Shown: one piece after another, positions 35,700 through 46,766 of the stretch | How the letters are laid out: each line of letters opens with the position of its first letter | Position numbering within the stretch: the stretch's first letter is position 1 | Assembly (NCBI GenBank): GCA_025174535.1 | Contig: JALBUN010000024.1 | Span: 1 to 64,000, forward strand | Source: Cantharellus purpuraceus | Taxonomy: Eukaryota; Basidiomycota; Agaricomycetes; Cantharellales; Hydnaceae | DNA length: 64,000 bases | Direction: 5' to 3' | Program-made: the position numbers and the translations under genes | Notes under the pieces: generated by a model | What the model was told of the DNA's origin: nothing | The model's input: only the letters and a program-made list of their open reading frames with translations | Databases searched by the model: none

Positions 35700-38220
35700 C
35701 TCGATGAGTGCTCAACGATGTCAACCTTCTCTCACTCCTAGTAGCTCCCTAAATTTTTTGAACATGTCTCTGGGAAGTTGCTTGGTGAATATGTTGGCTA
35801 ACATATCATTGGTAGAACAGTATTGTAAGTTGACTTTGCTGCGATCTACTCATTCTCAGATGAAATGATGGCGGATATCAATATGTTTAGCACACATGTG
35901 GGTGAGGGTTTCATGCCAGCACAATGCACCCTTGATTGTCAGTGTGAAGGACAGTGGCCATGACCGGTGGATACCCCAGGTCTTCAAGTAAGGTTCATAA
36001 CCATATAGCTTCTTTTGTCGCATTCGATGCAGCCATGTACTCAGCTTCTACTGTAGATAACGCAACTGTTGGCTGCTTCTTCGATGACCATGAGACTGAT
36101 CCTCTGGCGACATCAAACACGAAACCTCCCACTGATTGGTGCGTGTCCAGGTCCTCGCCCCAGTTTGAATTGGACCAACCGACTAGGTCTACGGATTCAT
36201 GGGCTCTCTGCCCAAGCGCCAAGGTGAACTGAGCAGTCCCCTTCAGATACTGCAGGACACGCTTTGCAGCCTCTAGGTGAGCCTTTCTGGGGTTTCCTCC
36301 GAACTGCGAAATGAGACTGATGGCAAATTGAATGTCAGGTCTCGTCTGTGTTGCATATAGCAGGGATCCAACGATCTCAAGGTAAGAGAGACCACTGGTG
36401 TATCTGAGGTAATCTGCATGGTCCTCCTCTGTAGCAGGTGACTGTGAGGCTGACAAGTTATGTTTGACAGCAAGCGGAGTGGCCACAGGTGCACAATCTT
36501 GCATACTGAACTTGGATAAGATCCTGGTGATATAGGCTGTTTGATTCAGGGATACGGTGAGTTTCTTTCTATTGTGAGCAACTTGAATACTGAGTATATA
36601 TTTCAGCTCACCAATGTTGGTAATATCAAAGATTTTCTGAAGTTCTGACTTGAACTCCTCAACCCTTTGGAGTGATTGTCCAGCAACGGCCATATCATCC
36701 ATGTACACGAGTACCAGGAGTGCAATGGTGCCTTCCTCTCGGAGGATGTAGAGGCAATCGTCCGCCTGACTCTTCTTAAAGTTGAGTCCGGTCATTGCCT
36801 TGTCCAGTCTAGTTTTCCACTGACGTCCTGCCTGCTTCAAGCCATAGAGCGCTTTCCTGAGCTTCCAGTACCAGCCTTCTTTACCCTCCTCTTTGATCCC
36901 TTCAGGTACTTCCTTGTAGATCTCCTCGTTGAGGTCACCCTGTAGGTAAGCACCGACTATGTCTATTTGATGCAACTCGAGGTCCTCATGAGCAACAATG
37001 GATAGGAGTGTGCGTAGAGTACTAAACTTTGCCACTGATGCAAACGTGTCATTGAAGTCCTGACCAGGCACCTGTGAGAATCCCTTTGCAACAATGCATG
37101 ATTTATGCTGAAGAAATGTGCCGTTTCCATCATGTTTATTTTTGAAGATGATGCGGCTACCAACTGCCTTCTGGCCTTCTGGGAGCGTCTTGACCCACTC
37201 AAAGGTACCAGTTTGCTTCAACTGGTTATATTCCTTCATAACTGATTCCTCCCACTGCTTTGAGTAGCGTGACTTCATGGCTTGGCAGTACGTTTGGGGT
37301 TCATCTGAGTATGCTATGAATGCACAGTGAGTTCTGCCAGTTGTTGTCACTGCCACATCTATCTCATCCTCAGTTGCTGCAGCACCAAATCACGTTGCTG
37401 GGTTTCATGTTTGCGCAGGGTGGTTTCACAGTGGTAGGTCAGCCCATCTATGCGATTGAGTTGGAGGTTGTCCATTAGGATCCGGTTCCAGGGAAGGGGG
37501 CACACGAGCATCTGCAGGGGTGTCTCAAGAGTTGTCTGTCTCAGATCTGTTCAGTGTCTCTTCATATGCTGGTAAGTTTTCTCTTCTTGGTTGGCATGTA
37601 TCCTCAGGCATTAACCGCTCAATCTCAGTGCATGTGGGGGCAACTCCTTGCGTATCGATCACGGCAACATCCCTGGGGGTTTGGTCCTCTAGGAACCGTA
37701 CATCCCTAGCTGTGATCAACTTTCCTGTCTCTACGTCTTCGAGGTGGTATCCCTTCATCTCATTAGCCCACCAACCTAGCAGGCAGCATTTGACAGAGGT
37801 AACTTCCAGTTTACTGCCACGCAATTTCTTCAGGACATTGACATAAGCAATAGATCCAAATGTTTGAAGGTGAGATATGTCGGGTTTCATTCCCAACCAA
37901 GCTTGCAGTGGAACCATTCCTTTAAGAGCTGATGTATAGGAACAGCTGCGTATGTGGACTGCATATAGGAAGGCTTCCCCCCAATAGCATAAGTCCATCT
38001 TTGCTGAGTGAAGCATGCATCTGACCATGTCAAAGAAGATGGCAATTGCCCGTTCAGCGATCCCATTCTGTTCCGGTGAATATGGGATGGTCGTTTCTAA
38101 AACGACACCATTGCAGCAGCAAAATGAATCAACAAGGTGTTTGGTGAATTCTGTACCATTGTCGCATCTAATCCGCTTCAGTAACTTGCCAGACTGTCGC
38201 TCTAACATAGCCACCGTTTC
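35700..38220 (-). pseudogene. Copia pol, 3' part: integrase end, RT and RNase H
   Basis: 38220-37525 is the integrase catalytic C-terminal half (RCDNGTEF, PYSPEQNGIAERA). 37356-35995 is the Copia reverse transcriptase (IVGAYLQGDL, LVYMDDMAVAG, with the YMDD-type site) and the start of RNase H (STVEAEYMAASNATKEAIWL). Reading goes on past a TGA at 35995-35997 through TDNQGCIVLA, AKHIDIRHHF and NIFTKQLPRDMF to about 35710, with further TGAs. Four of these stops fall where the family has Arg (CGA to TGA). The gene was continuous with 46767-48407 before the Gypsy element inserted. Confidence 0.88.
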
Positions 38221-38592
38221 TGTGAGGGCGATGCTGATGACGAGGCCACAACAACAAGATACTCAATAAGTGAGAGCCGATAAGAGATAATGCCAGCTGG
38301 TACAGCGGATATCCTCAGTCTATACAGCTGTTTCTGATAAATACATGGGACTTGCCTGGTACAGCGGATATCCTCAGAGATCAAGCTGAGGGGATCACAC
38401 TGCACCAAGGTGAGTCTTTATACTAAATGATGGAGATGGATAGGAGAACCAAGATAGGGGGATAATAGGGAGGAAGGATAGGGGAAGTGATAGGGGCAAT
38501 GAAATAGGGGAGATGCACCCTGACAGGCTGTGCTGATAGGGGTGTCAAGAGAAAATACTAAAAATAGAATATGACTCATTTGAACCCTGACA
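38221..38592 (-). repeat. 3' LTR of Gypsy family C
   Basis: 372 bp, TGTGAGGGCGATGCTG ... GAACCCTGACA on the plus strand. It holds two copies of CTGGTACAGCGGATATCCTC (38297 and 38356, 59 bp apart). The other LTR has one. A TGACTCA site lies near 38573. Confidence 0.92.
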
Positions 38593-38638
38593 TCACCTCC
38601 TTCTTAATGCATGTCGTCGCACTATCGTCCCGTCCATC

Positions 38639-39076
38639 TCAAGAGAGACACACCCTGAAGCACTCTGCAAGGTCCCTTCTCACTCTCTGCCAAAGTAGAG
38701 CCCATGACGAGTGTTGATGGTGACTCTTCTCTGTCTTGGGGTAAAGTGGGATGGTGAACTCTCTGGGGGATATGGGATTGTTCGTGCTGAAAACTGCTCC
38801 AAGTATCATCTCCCCTCCCTCATAGGTGACTTTACTGGAGAGCCCTTGGAAGGCGTATGGTATGTCATAGTTGCCGATGAATAGAGGGTCCCCGATGTAG
38901 TATGTCTGGCATCTTGATGGATTACGATGCCAGAAGGGGAAATGAACTTGTGGAGGTGGAGATGGGAGGTTATAATCCTCTATGGCACGTGCAGTATCCC
39001 TTGAGTCAACTGACCAAGTGATTGATGGGTAGGAATGGAGTGAGCGTAGAGGGGTGGATTCAGACTGGTAAGGCAT
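38639..39076 (-). CDS. Retrotransposon accessory ORF (145 aa) of Gypsy family C
   Basis: An intact 145-aa ORF between the end of pol (about 39180) and the 3' LTR. It aligns with the 144-aa ORFs at 6467 and 8103: ITWSVDSRD (theirs SHWSLDTED), PPPQVHFP (PPPRVKILP), YYIGDPLFIGNYDIPYAF (YAIGDPIFFHNSIEPYTF), and a C-terminal LLWQRVRRDLAECFRVCL (IWRRITKTIRSICCGC). Overall identity is low, but order, spacing and length agree. It stays open although the neighbouring pol has several stops. TATATAAG at 39137-39144 suggests its own promoter. The function is unknown. Confidence 0.72.
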   Translation of the reverse strand: MPYQSESTPLRSLHSYPSITWSVDSRDTARAIEDYNLPSPPPQVHFPFWHRNPSRCQTYYIGDPLFIGNYDIPYAFQGLSSKVTYEGGEMILGAVFSTNNPISPREFTIPLYPKTEKSHHQHSSWALLWQRVRRDLAECFRVCLS

Positions 39077-39136
39077 GGTGGGTTGGGTAGTGAACGATGA
39101 TGGTTTTACTGAGGAAGGGGAAGTGGATTCACTGGC

Positions 39137-39144
39137 TTATATAC
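39137..39144 (-). promoter_or_regulatory. TATA box of the accessory ORF in Gypsy family C
   Basis: On the minus strand the sequence is CTGTATATAAGCCAG, about 65 bp before the ATG at 39076, followed by a C-rich leader. This is an internal position in the element, far from the LTR promoter. Confidence 0.5.
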
Positions 39145-39179
39145 AGTTAGTGGAATTTCAGCATGGATGAATTTGGTGA

Positions 39180-42100
39180 GCGCTAAGCTTCACTGTGCCT
39201 ATTCTGCGGCTCTGAAATGTGTCCAATACCACGTGTTGGGTTCCTGCCAGCTGTCCAATCAAAGAGGACCTGTTTGGGAGGTTCTGTGAAGTTCTCAAAG
39301 TGTCTGAAGGGAAGAGCCGCATAGGTGGCTGCTGAAATATGCCTTGGGGCTTCAGGATTTTCCCGATGGAAGTCTGCAATGCACCTTCTAGCCCCACTGG
39401 CATCCTTAGCTGGGATTCAGAGGTTGTCAGCAGCTCCATAGCCCTTCCAACTCACCAGGTATTCCAGTCTTCCTCGGAAAACTCTGCTGTCAAGGATCTT
39501 CTCAACTTTGTATTCCTGTGTACTCCATCTCGAATGACTGGAGGTGGTGGAGGTGATGACTGGCGTTCAGGGATGGGATCCTTTTCATAAGGACGGAGTA
39601 AGACAACAGAGAACACTGGATGAGTGTGGCCAAAGATTGGGGGAAGTTGTAGGTCATAGGCATTTCACGAGACCACCTTATTAATCACATACGGTCCTAA
39701 CCATTTGTGATCAAGTTTCTTGGTTGGATGGGTGGTGGTGATATTTTGTGCATTGAGCCAGACCTTGTCACCAAGCTTGTATACTGGGGCTGCTTGCCGA
39801 TGGGCATCATAGAATCATGCCATATCATCTGCTGCCTTTTCCAGGGCGGAGCGAGCCTCAGTGGTGGCCGTCTCCATACACAGTGAATTCTTCCAGTGCT
39901 TCAAGTTGTGTCTCTCGGATTGGCTCTAGCCCAAGCCTTGGGTGTTGGCCTGTATCAAGCATGAAGGGGGTTGATTGTGTGGAGGAGTGGATGTGGTTGT
40001 TGTATGTGAATTCAGCAAGAGGAACCCACTCAATCCAGTCATCCTGGCGCTGATTGACGAAAAGCCTCAAGTATTGTTCAATTTCTTGATTGACCCTTTC
40101 CATCTGACCATCGGTTTGTGGATGATATGCTGTGGATGCTGCAACCTTGATCCCCAAAAGCTTATTGAGCTCGCGCATAAATTGAGATGCCACGGTCACT
40201 GATGATCTCCTCAGGAAGGCCATGGTGTTTCCACACATGGTCTCGGAAAAGTTGTGCAACTCCTATGGAGTTGATGTCAGAGGTGGTAGGGATAACATGT
40301 GCTCGTTTGGAAAGACGGTCCACAACGACAAGGAGTGCATCATAGCCATGGCTGATGGGTAGCTCTACAATAAGGTCAACAGATATCACTTGCCACCTCT
40401 GATCTGGGACACGATTAGGCAGGAGTTTACCCATAGGAGGAGCAGGGAAGGTTTTTGTCCGATTGCAGAGGTCACATCCCTTGACGTATTTGGCAATGTA
40501 TCGTCCAAATCCAGGCCACCAGTAGCTGTGGGATACAAGTTCTGTTGTTCTCCAGCAACCAGGGTGACCTGTAATGTGAGTATCGTGGTGTGCCCTTACA
40601 ATGTCATGGCGCAATTTTGGGTCAAGAGGGACATATACCTTGCCACGATAGAGGACGAGTCCATTCTCCTCGGTCCATTCCTGTCCTCGTAAATTCCGAG
40701 AGGGACCAAGTTCCTTAAGAGCCTTTACAACCTTTTCATCTCTGTTGGTGCAGTTCCGCACATGTTCCAGGAATATGTCTCCTTCTCCTGTGATCATTTG
40801 AGCTTCTGGCCCTGGATAGGTGGATGTCACATCGATGTGGAACAACTCAGGGCCAAGAAGAACCTGGTTCTGGTTATCTTCCTCCCCCCACTTATGATCT
40901 ACACGTTGTGAGAGGGCATCAGGTTTGGCTGAATGTTGTCCAGGACGGTGGATCAGTTCAAAGTCAAAATGAGAAAGGTATAGTGACCAGCGAGCTTGTT
41001 GACGATTGGGATTCTGAGCTGTACGGAAATATGTGAGGTTTTGATGGTCATTAAGGATTTCAATCTTGTATTTGGTCCCTTCCAAGATGTGGCGCCATTC
41101 TTCTAGTCCACAGATGACTGAGAGCAATTCCTTATCATGGATGGCATAGTTGCACTCTGCATCTGAAAGGCTCTTGGATACAAAACCTACTGGCCTCCAT
41201 TTCTCATCGTCACAGAGTTGAGATAGAACAGCACCTGTTGCATATGCTGAAGCATCTGTCTCTAGTCAAAAATGCTTGTTTTGATCTGGGAGGACAAGGA
41301 TTGGAGTTGATGTGACAAGCTGCTTGAGTTTATCAAAGGCTTCTTGTTCTGGGCCATCGGGTATCCAGGACCACTGTGTGTCTGCCTTTGTTAACCGATT
41401 CAGAGGCTTTGTGATATGTGAGAAGTCCTCAATGAAGCGACGATAGAAATTGATGAAACCCAGGAAGGATTTGACTTCTGTCACATTGCGCAGTGTGGGC
41501 CAGTCTCTGACTCTGGCCACCTTAACTGGGTCCATAGCTACCTGTCCCTGTGAGAGAATCAATCCAAGATAATCTACCTTCTGTTGCGAGAAAAGGCATT
41601 TCTCTGGTTTGAGGTACAGGTGGTTGGCCTGAAGAATTTCAAGGACAGATTGCACAATCGTGTGGTGTTGTTCTAGGGATTCAGTGAAAATGAGGATGTC
41701 GTCCATGAACACTACCATAGTGCCATCATCAATGAGCTCCTTGAAAATGCCATTCACCATTGTCTGAAAGGTTGCTGGGCTGTTTGTGAGACCAAAGAAC
41801 ATGACCAGGGGTTCAAATAGACCACGATTGGTTTGAAAGGCTGCCTTCCACTCATCACCCTCTTTAATACGCACATTGTTATATCCCCATTGGATGTCAA
41901 GCTTGGTAAAGTACTTGGCATTGGCTGCGGCAATTTTATTCATGATGTCTGGTAACAGGGGTAGTGGGTAGGCATTCTTGATTGTGATATCATTCAGCTT
42001 GCGGTAGTCTTGCACAAAATGAAGATTACTGTCCTTCTTCTTCACAAAAAAGACAGGGGATGCCATGGGTGACTTGGAAGGACATATACGATGATTCCGT

Positions 42101-42282
42101 AGGTTCTCCTTAAGGAATGCATCCAACTCCTTCTGCTCATTTGGGGACATTGGATAGACCTTGGTGCTGAAGGGTTGCGCTCCTGGAGTGAGTTCAATAG
42201 CATGGTCCCACAGTTTTCGAGGTGGAAGTTGGTCAAAGGACTCCTTTGCAAAAACATCCCTAAATCCCCAGTATGCCTTTGG
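39180..42282 (-). pseudogene. Gypsy family C pol: RT, RNase H, integrase, chromodomain
   Basis: RT is at 42282-41266 (KLDIQWGYNNVRIKEGDEW, MVVFMDDILIF active site, FLGFINFYRRFI). RNase H follows to about 40900 and includes KPDALSQR. The integrase has an HHCC-like zinc finger (CWRTTELVSH ... CDLCNRTK) and the catalytic region (VVVDRLSKRAHVIPT, AYHPQTDGQMERVNQ), with a frameshift near 40200. The chromodomain-like end at about 39450-39530 reads [12 protein letters not shown] and [11 protein letters not shown], marking it as a chromovirus. In-frame TGA codons include one just after NKHF near 41265, one near 39817 and others in the chromodomain tail. The 5' end meets LTR-D. Confidence 0.88.
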
Positions 42283-42995
42283 TGTTGATTATGGGAGAAA
42301 GGGGTTAGGAGGGAGGGGGGGGGACAGGAGCACATAGGAGGCTCAGGAGGTTGAGGGGGAGGTAGGAAAGCGAGGGGAAATGGTTAGGAGGGAAGAGGAG
42401 AAGCCCCTGTAAGCTCCACACCCATCAGATTATTCTCCTATATTTCTTTTATATTTTATTTCGTCATTTTTCCCCTATTGGCTCCACCCCCATTTCGTTT
42501 TTATCACAAGTTTCCTTCCCATGTTTCAAATGATTCAGGACTTTTATCACATGTTCTAAAGACACATATCTTGTATAAAACACGCTTAGCTAGATATGAA
42601 ATGGATCAGAGAATTTACTCTCACTTGTTTTTGTTGACTGTGTCTGAACTACTCGTTTCTGGAATAACTCCAGAACGAACGCGTATTCCTACTATCTTTT
42701 GCATACTTCTCTAAAGTATTGCAACATCTATTCGAATCCCAGTTTGCGAAGCCTAAGCTCCACTGGTTGATTTTATATTAAGCATTTAATCTTGTTCGAG
42801 TCATCTGCTCCTGATCCCTGCTCAAATTGTCAATATCTAGACGAGGACTACACCAAATCTCATCAAATTTCATACGAGGATACTCCCAAGATATATCCTC
42901 AATTCTACTATGCATACACCCAGTTCCCATCACTCCCTCTGTCATTATTCGAAATCTACTCTCTACACCTCCCCAGCAAGGCAAAATTTTCAACA
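42283..42995 (+). mobile_element. Solo LTR of family D, nested in Gypsy family C
   Basis: A 713-bp TG...CA segment (TGTTGATTATGGGAG ... ATTTTCAACA) with a perfect 5-bp target duplication TTTGG (42278-42282, 42996-43000). A TATA box TATAAAA at 42574-42580 suggests plus orientation. It splits the protease-RT linker of the host element. A G-run lies at 42316-42326. Confidence 0.9.
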
Positions 42996-43000
42996 TTTGG

Positions 43001-44522
43001 GACAATCTCCTCAAAGGTTTTGACTGGAGTAGATTCTGCAGCCTTCTGTGCAAGCTGTTGAGAAACTGTTGAACCAGTATAGATATTCTCCAAGTCTTCT
43101 TCTACAAAGATAACAAATGTTCGGTCTCCCTTGTATTGGGGTTGCCTGTGTGAGTTCTTGCCATTTGAAGGAGTTGTACCAAGCGAATGCTCTTTGTGTT
43201 CTGGTACTTCTCCACATGAATCAGGGCAGCAAGTCATCTGTACCTTTCCTGTATGCCAGTCTACCTCTGGGTTGTGCTTCACGAGCCAGGTGTGCCCAAC
43301 AATTATGCCAAAGGTTCCCAGGCTTGTGACTGAAAATGTGGCACGTTCGGTATGGGTCCCATATGTGCAGATGAGATCAACTTCTTCCTTGATTGAACCT
43401 GCTTCATTTGGGGTCCCATCAATGTTATAAACAGGTATGGCATGTGGTAGAGGGTGTGTTCGAAGTTTCTCTGCTTTGACATATTCTGCATCAATGAACA
43501 TTCCTGTAGCACCACTATCGAGGAGTGCATCCACGGCTAGAGGGTATCCAGTGTCTACCGAGTGGATTTTCATGGGAATTCTTGTACATCGACGGATGTC
43601 TGCAGATCAAAGGTAGAGATGAGGAGGGTCATCATGTTTAGCTGGAAGTTGAGAAGGGTTTTCAGGCATGGCTGTTTTGGTTTCAGTCTGATGGACAAGG
43701 GAGTGTGTGTGTAACATATCACTTGTGAGCCCTACAGTACATGATTCAAGAACTGAAAACCAGTTTGTCAGGCAGGGCATGCTCTTCACTGCTGACTGGC
43801 CTGAAAATCCTGCTTCTCCTCTTGCTTTGGAATTACTGCCTTCTGTGCTTCTTCCTTGGCCTTCAGTGCAGCTGCTACTGACTCTGATATCATGCTGGCA
43901 ATTGCTGTTTGTGTGAGATCAGCTCGGATACGTTCCTTGCATGGTTCAGGGCATGCTGGGGATATATGGCCACACTTTCCACAGTTATAGCATGTCTGAG
44001 TCTCAATGCGATGGCGGTTGGAGTCAATATCCATAGGTGCAGCACCATTAGAGGTTGCCAAGGTAGTTGGTACAGAGATGACTGGAGTGCTGTGAGGGTG
44101 GGATGGGGTAGAGTGAGCAGGAGTGAGGGAAGTCTGAGCACGTCTCACTTCTAGAAGACGATGGTGGTTGTGGTCAATTTGACAGGCCGCTTCCTTCCAT
44201 GCCTTGAGATCAGATGGGAGGGATGGCTGTGCATGGATCTTGTCAAGAATCATTGCAGGGAGCCCTCGGGCATAGGCATCTTCCAGTGCTGCATCATTAA
44301 ACCCAGTCCTTCCTGCTAGTATCTCAAACTGTGCCGTGTATTCATCCGCTGACATGCCAGGTGTCATCCTAAGATCGTGTAACTTTGTTCATGCTGTTCG
44401 AGAGCGGTCAGGGTCCCCAAAAGCATTCTCCACCTGCTTAATGAATTCCTCCAAGGTGGAGAGCAGTGAGGTCCTGTCAATGACTGCCTGTGTCTCATTG
44501 TGCGCCCATACTTCAGCAGAAC
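43001..44522 (-). pseudogene. Gypsy family C gag C-terminal part and protease
   Basis: 44522-43786 codes for the capsid tail (MTPGMSADEYTAQFEILAGR) and a zinc knuckle CYNCGKCGHISPACPEPC (CX2CX4HX4C). A TGA in GDPDRSRTA*TKL splits the frame near 44392. After a short gap the aspartic protease follows at 43573-43001 (ALLDSGATGMFID, then GIIVGHTWLVKHNPE). It is in separate frames because of decay. It was joined to 45980-46320 before LTR-A copy 3 inserted and to 42282 before LTR-D inserted. Confidence 0.85.
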
Positions 44523-45974
44523 TGTTTTGGAACCCGCAAAATTATGGTGTTAGGGCAAACTCTAAATCACCACAATTCCGTGAATGAACAGCTGAGAAGA
44601 ATATCAAATCCTACTGCAGCACAACTCCAGAAACGATTTAACGTTTGTACTTTGGTTACAATCCATTGTAATGGTCAATGCAGACGATACGCAGGAATTT
44701 AATACGTTTCTTAGCAGTAGGGAATGAATAAGACTTCCAGAGTCTAGAGTTCACGGACGCTTAGGGGTCCAGATATTCCAAAAAGAGGGGAATGCACTTA
44801 GAGGCTAGAGGAAGTAGGCGGATGAATCTGACCGTCCAACCAGTGACACTCTGAAGCGGGTAACAGCGATGTGTGAAGTAGTCTAGCAACTGCTTCACAC
44901 GAGTTCAAGATTCTAATGCTCTGCAAAGGCAGTACACACTAGTAACTTAAACAAGAGCACTAATGGCAGGACTATTGACAGACAATCTCACCCTGTAGAT
45001 TCGTAGTCACGCGAGGTAGATACTACACTCACGCCCAAAGCAGGACAATCACTACTTGAGTGCAAATGAATACAGTTACACAACTGTAAGCGACCCTTGA
45101 ACTGGACAATCAACAGTTACTGAGATATAGAGGATGACACTGTATGTCACTCTAGTCACACTGATGTGCAAATGATGGGGTAGAAATGGTTATTTATTTC
45201 AGAGGCAGAATGGGCTCCTTTTATATTGTATTTACAGGAGCTGACTAATACTACTGGAAACTTCTACCTATTAATAGATGGAAACTACTGGAAGCTAGTG
45301 GAATATGTGAGAAGGGGTGGAAGTTTCCTAGCCAATGAGCTGCTTGGATTTGCTCTGACTCATGGCATGAGTCATGGATGGAGTCATAGTGTGACTCAGA
45401 GCAGGAGTCATAGTATGAGTAATCACAGGAGTCATGGTATGAGTCATGGAAGGAGTCATAGCATGAGTCATGGCAGGAGTCATTGCATGAGTCACCATTA
45501 CTCAAATAACTCGGTCAATACTTCGTTTCCCAGGCTGATTAGCACAGCTATGGGTAGGCATGGCTTCTATTGAACTCTCCACTGAAAATGGAGTCAGGAG
45601 GTGCAGTGGTTGCGAAGATATTGAGCATTTACTGACAGTGGTGACCAGATTGAGTCGGAGATTGAAATGAGTCATGTGATCGAAAATGAGTCAGTTGTCC
45701 GGGTGACTCCGGCTGACTTTGAGGCTGCTGACATCTGCGAAGGTTTGTGGGTCCATGTGGGTCCCAAAACTTCACCCAGCAGAACAATAAGTTTGTAGAC
45801 TCATTTCTGCATGGAAAATTCCCGAAAAAATATGAAAAAATAGAGAATATTTGAATGGCCCTGAATCAAGAGAAAGCAGCAGATATATGCTGATATTTTA
45901 AGGCCATCAAGCGAAATTGTACAGTTTCAGGACTTTAAACAAGATCTTTTTAAGGGAAAACCAGTTCCCATACA
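44523..45974 (-). mobile_element. Solo LTR of family A, copy 3
   Basis: A 1452-bp TG...CA segment with a perfect 5-bp target duplication AGAAC (44518-44522, 45975-45979), inserted in the gag of Gypsy family C. It is nearly identical to copy 2 (9366-10795) but has one extra repeat unit in the TGASTCA cluster. Confidence 0.93.
45356..45494. promoter_or_regulatory. Cluster of TGA(C/G)TCA sites in the U3 of LTR-A copy 3
   Basis: TGACTCA at 45356 and 45392, TGAGTCA at 45368, 45440, 45464 and 45488, plus two more at 45668 and 45687: eight sites in about 340 bp. All are upstream of the LTR TATA box on the minus strand. Interspersed GGAGTCAT half-units show a 12-bp tandem origin. Recognition by a Gcn4/Cpc1-like bZIP factor is inferred from the core motif. 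Confidence 0.6.
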
Positions 45975-45979
45975 AGAAC

Positions 45980-46320
45980 CTCCCATCATAAAAGAGAGGG
46001 CATAGAGGATCTTGGTCCACTCATCTGGGAAAGATGTAGGCTGGACTGCAATGGCAAGCCTGATAGAGCGAATGAAACCTTCCGTCTCTGCATGATCTCC
46101 ATTGAATTTGGCTGGTTCAGCTGCCCTTATTGGGCAAACGGATGACAATGTAGGAGAAGGTGTGGGAAATGAGGTGGTCTGAGAGATGGTCTGTGCTGCA
46201 GCAATGGCGGCAGCAGTGGCAGCATCTGCTAGGTTGTTCTGGACATTGGCAAACTGGCTCTGGAGGTGCTGGTTCTGGAGTTGCAGCTGCTGGAGCTGCT
46301 GCGCCTGGGTGTTGAACAAT
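45980..46320 (-). pseudogene. Gypsy family C gag, N-terminal part
   Basis: Begins with a Gln-rich coiled-coil segment (QQLQQLQLQNQHLQSQFA), then AAEPAKFNGDHAETEGFIRS and EWTKILYALSFMMGGS, the usual capsid entry motifs. It is cut at 45979 by LTR-A copy 3 and continues at 44522. Confidence 0.8.
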
Positions 46321-46453
46321 GCTCACAGAAAGCCACCACTTTCACCTAGAGTGTCCCAATAGGCTTCAGGGAGCTGATCAGTCATGGTATTGGTGAAGTA
46401 GTTAATAGGGAAAGTGTTATGAGGTGTGGGGTCATCTTATGAGCTTGATCTTC

Positions 46454-46766
46454 TGTGAGGGCGACGCTGATGACGAGGCCACAACAACAAGATACTCAAT
46501 AAGTGAGAGCCGATAAGAGATAATGCCAGCTGGTACAGCAGATATCCTCAGAGATCAAGCTGAGGGGATCACACTGCACCAAGGTGAGTCTTTATACTAA
46601 ATGATGGAGATGGATAGGAGAACCAAGATAGGGGGATAATAGGGAGGAAGGATAGGGGAAGTGATAGGGGCAATGAAATAGGGGAGATGCACCCTGACAG
46701 GCTGTGCTGATAGGGGTGTCAAGAGAAAATACTAAAAATAGAATATGACTCATTTGAACCCTGACA
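46454..46766 (-). repeat. 5' LTR of Gypsy family C
   Basis: 313 bp. It lacks 59 bp present in the 3' LTR, precisely the stretch between two direct repeats. The solo copy at 2674-4396 keeps both repeats, so this is a deletion after insertion. Confidence 0.92.

Larger units (their letters stand above)
38221..46766 (-). mobile_element. Full-length chromoviral Gypsy retrotransposon, family C
   Basis: The LTRs at 38221-38592 and 46454-46766 and the target duplication GTTTC (38216-38220, 46767-46771) bound an element with minus-strand gag, protease, RT, RNase H, integrase and chromodomain, then a small accessory ORF before the 3' LTR. It sits inside the Copia integrase gene. Two other solo LTRs are nested in it, at 42283-42995 (between protease and RT) and 44523-45974 (in gag). 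Without them it is about 6.4 kb, within the usual range for fungal chromoviruses. Confidence 0.93.
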
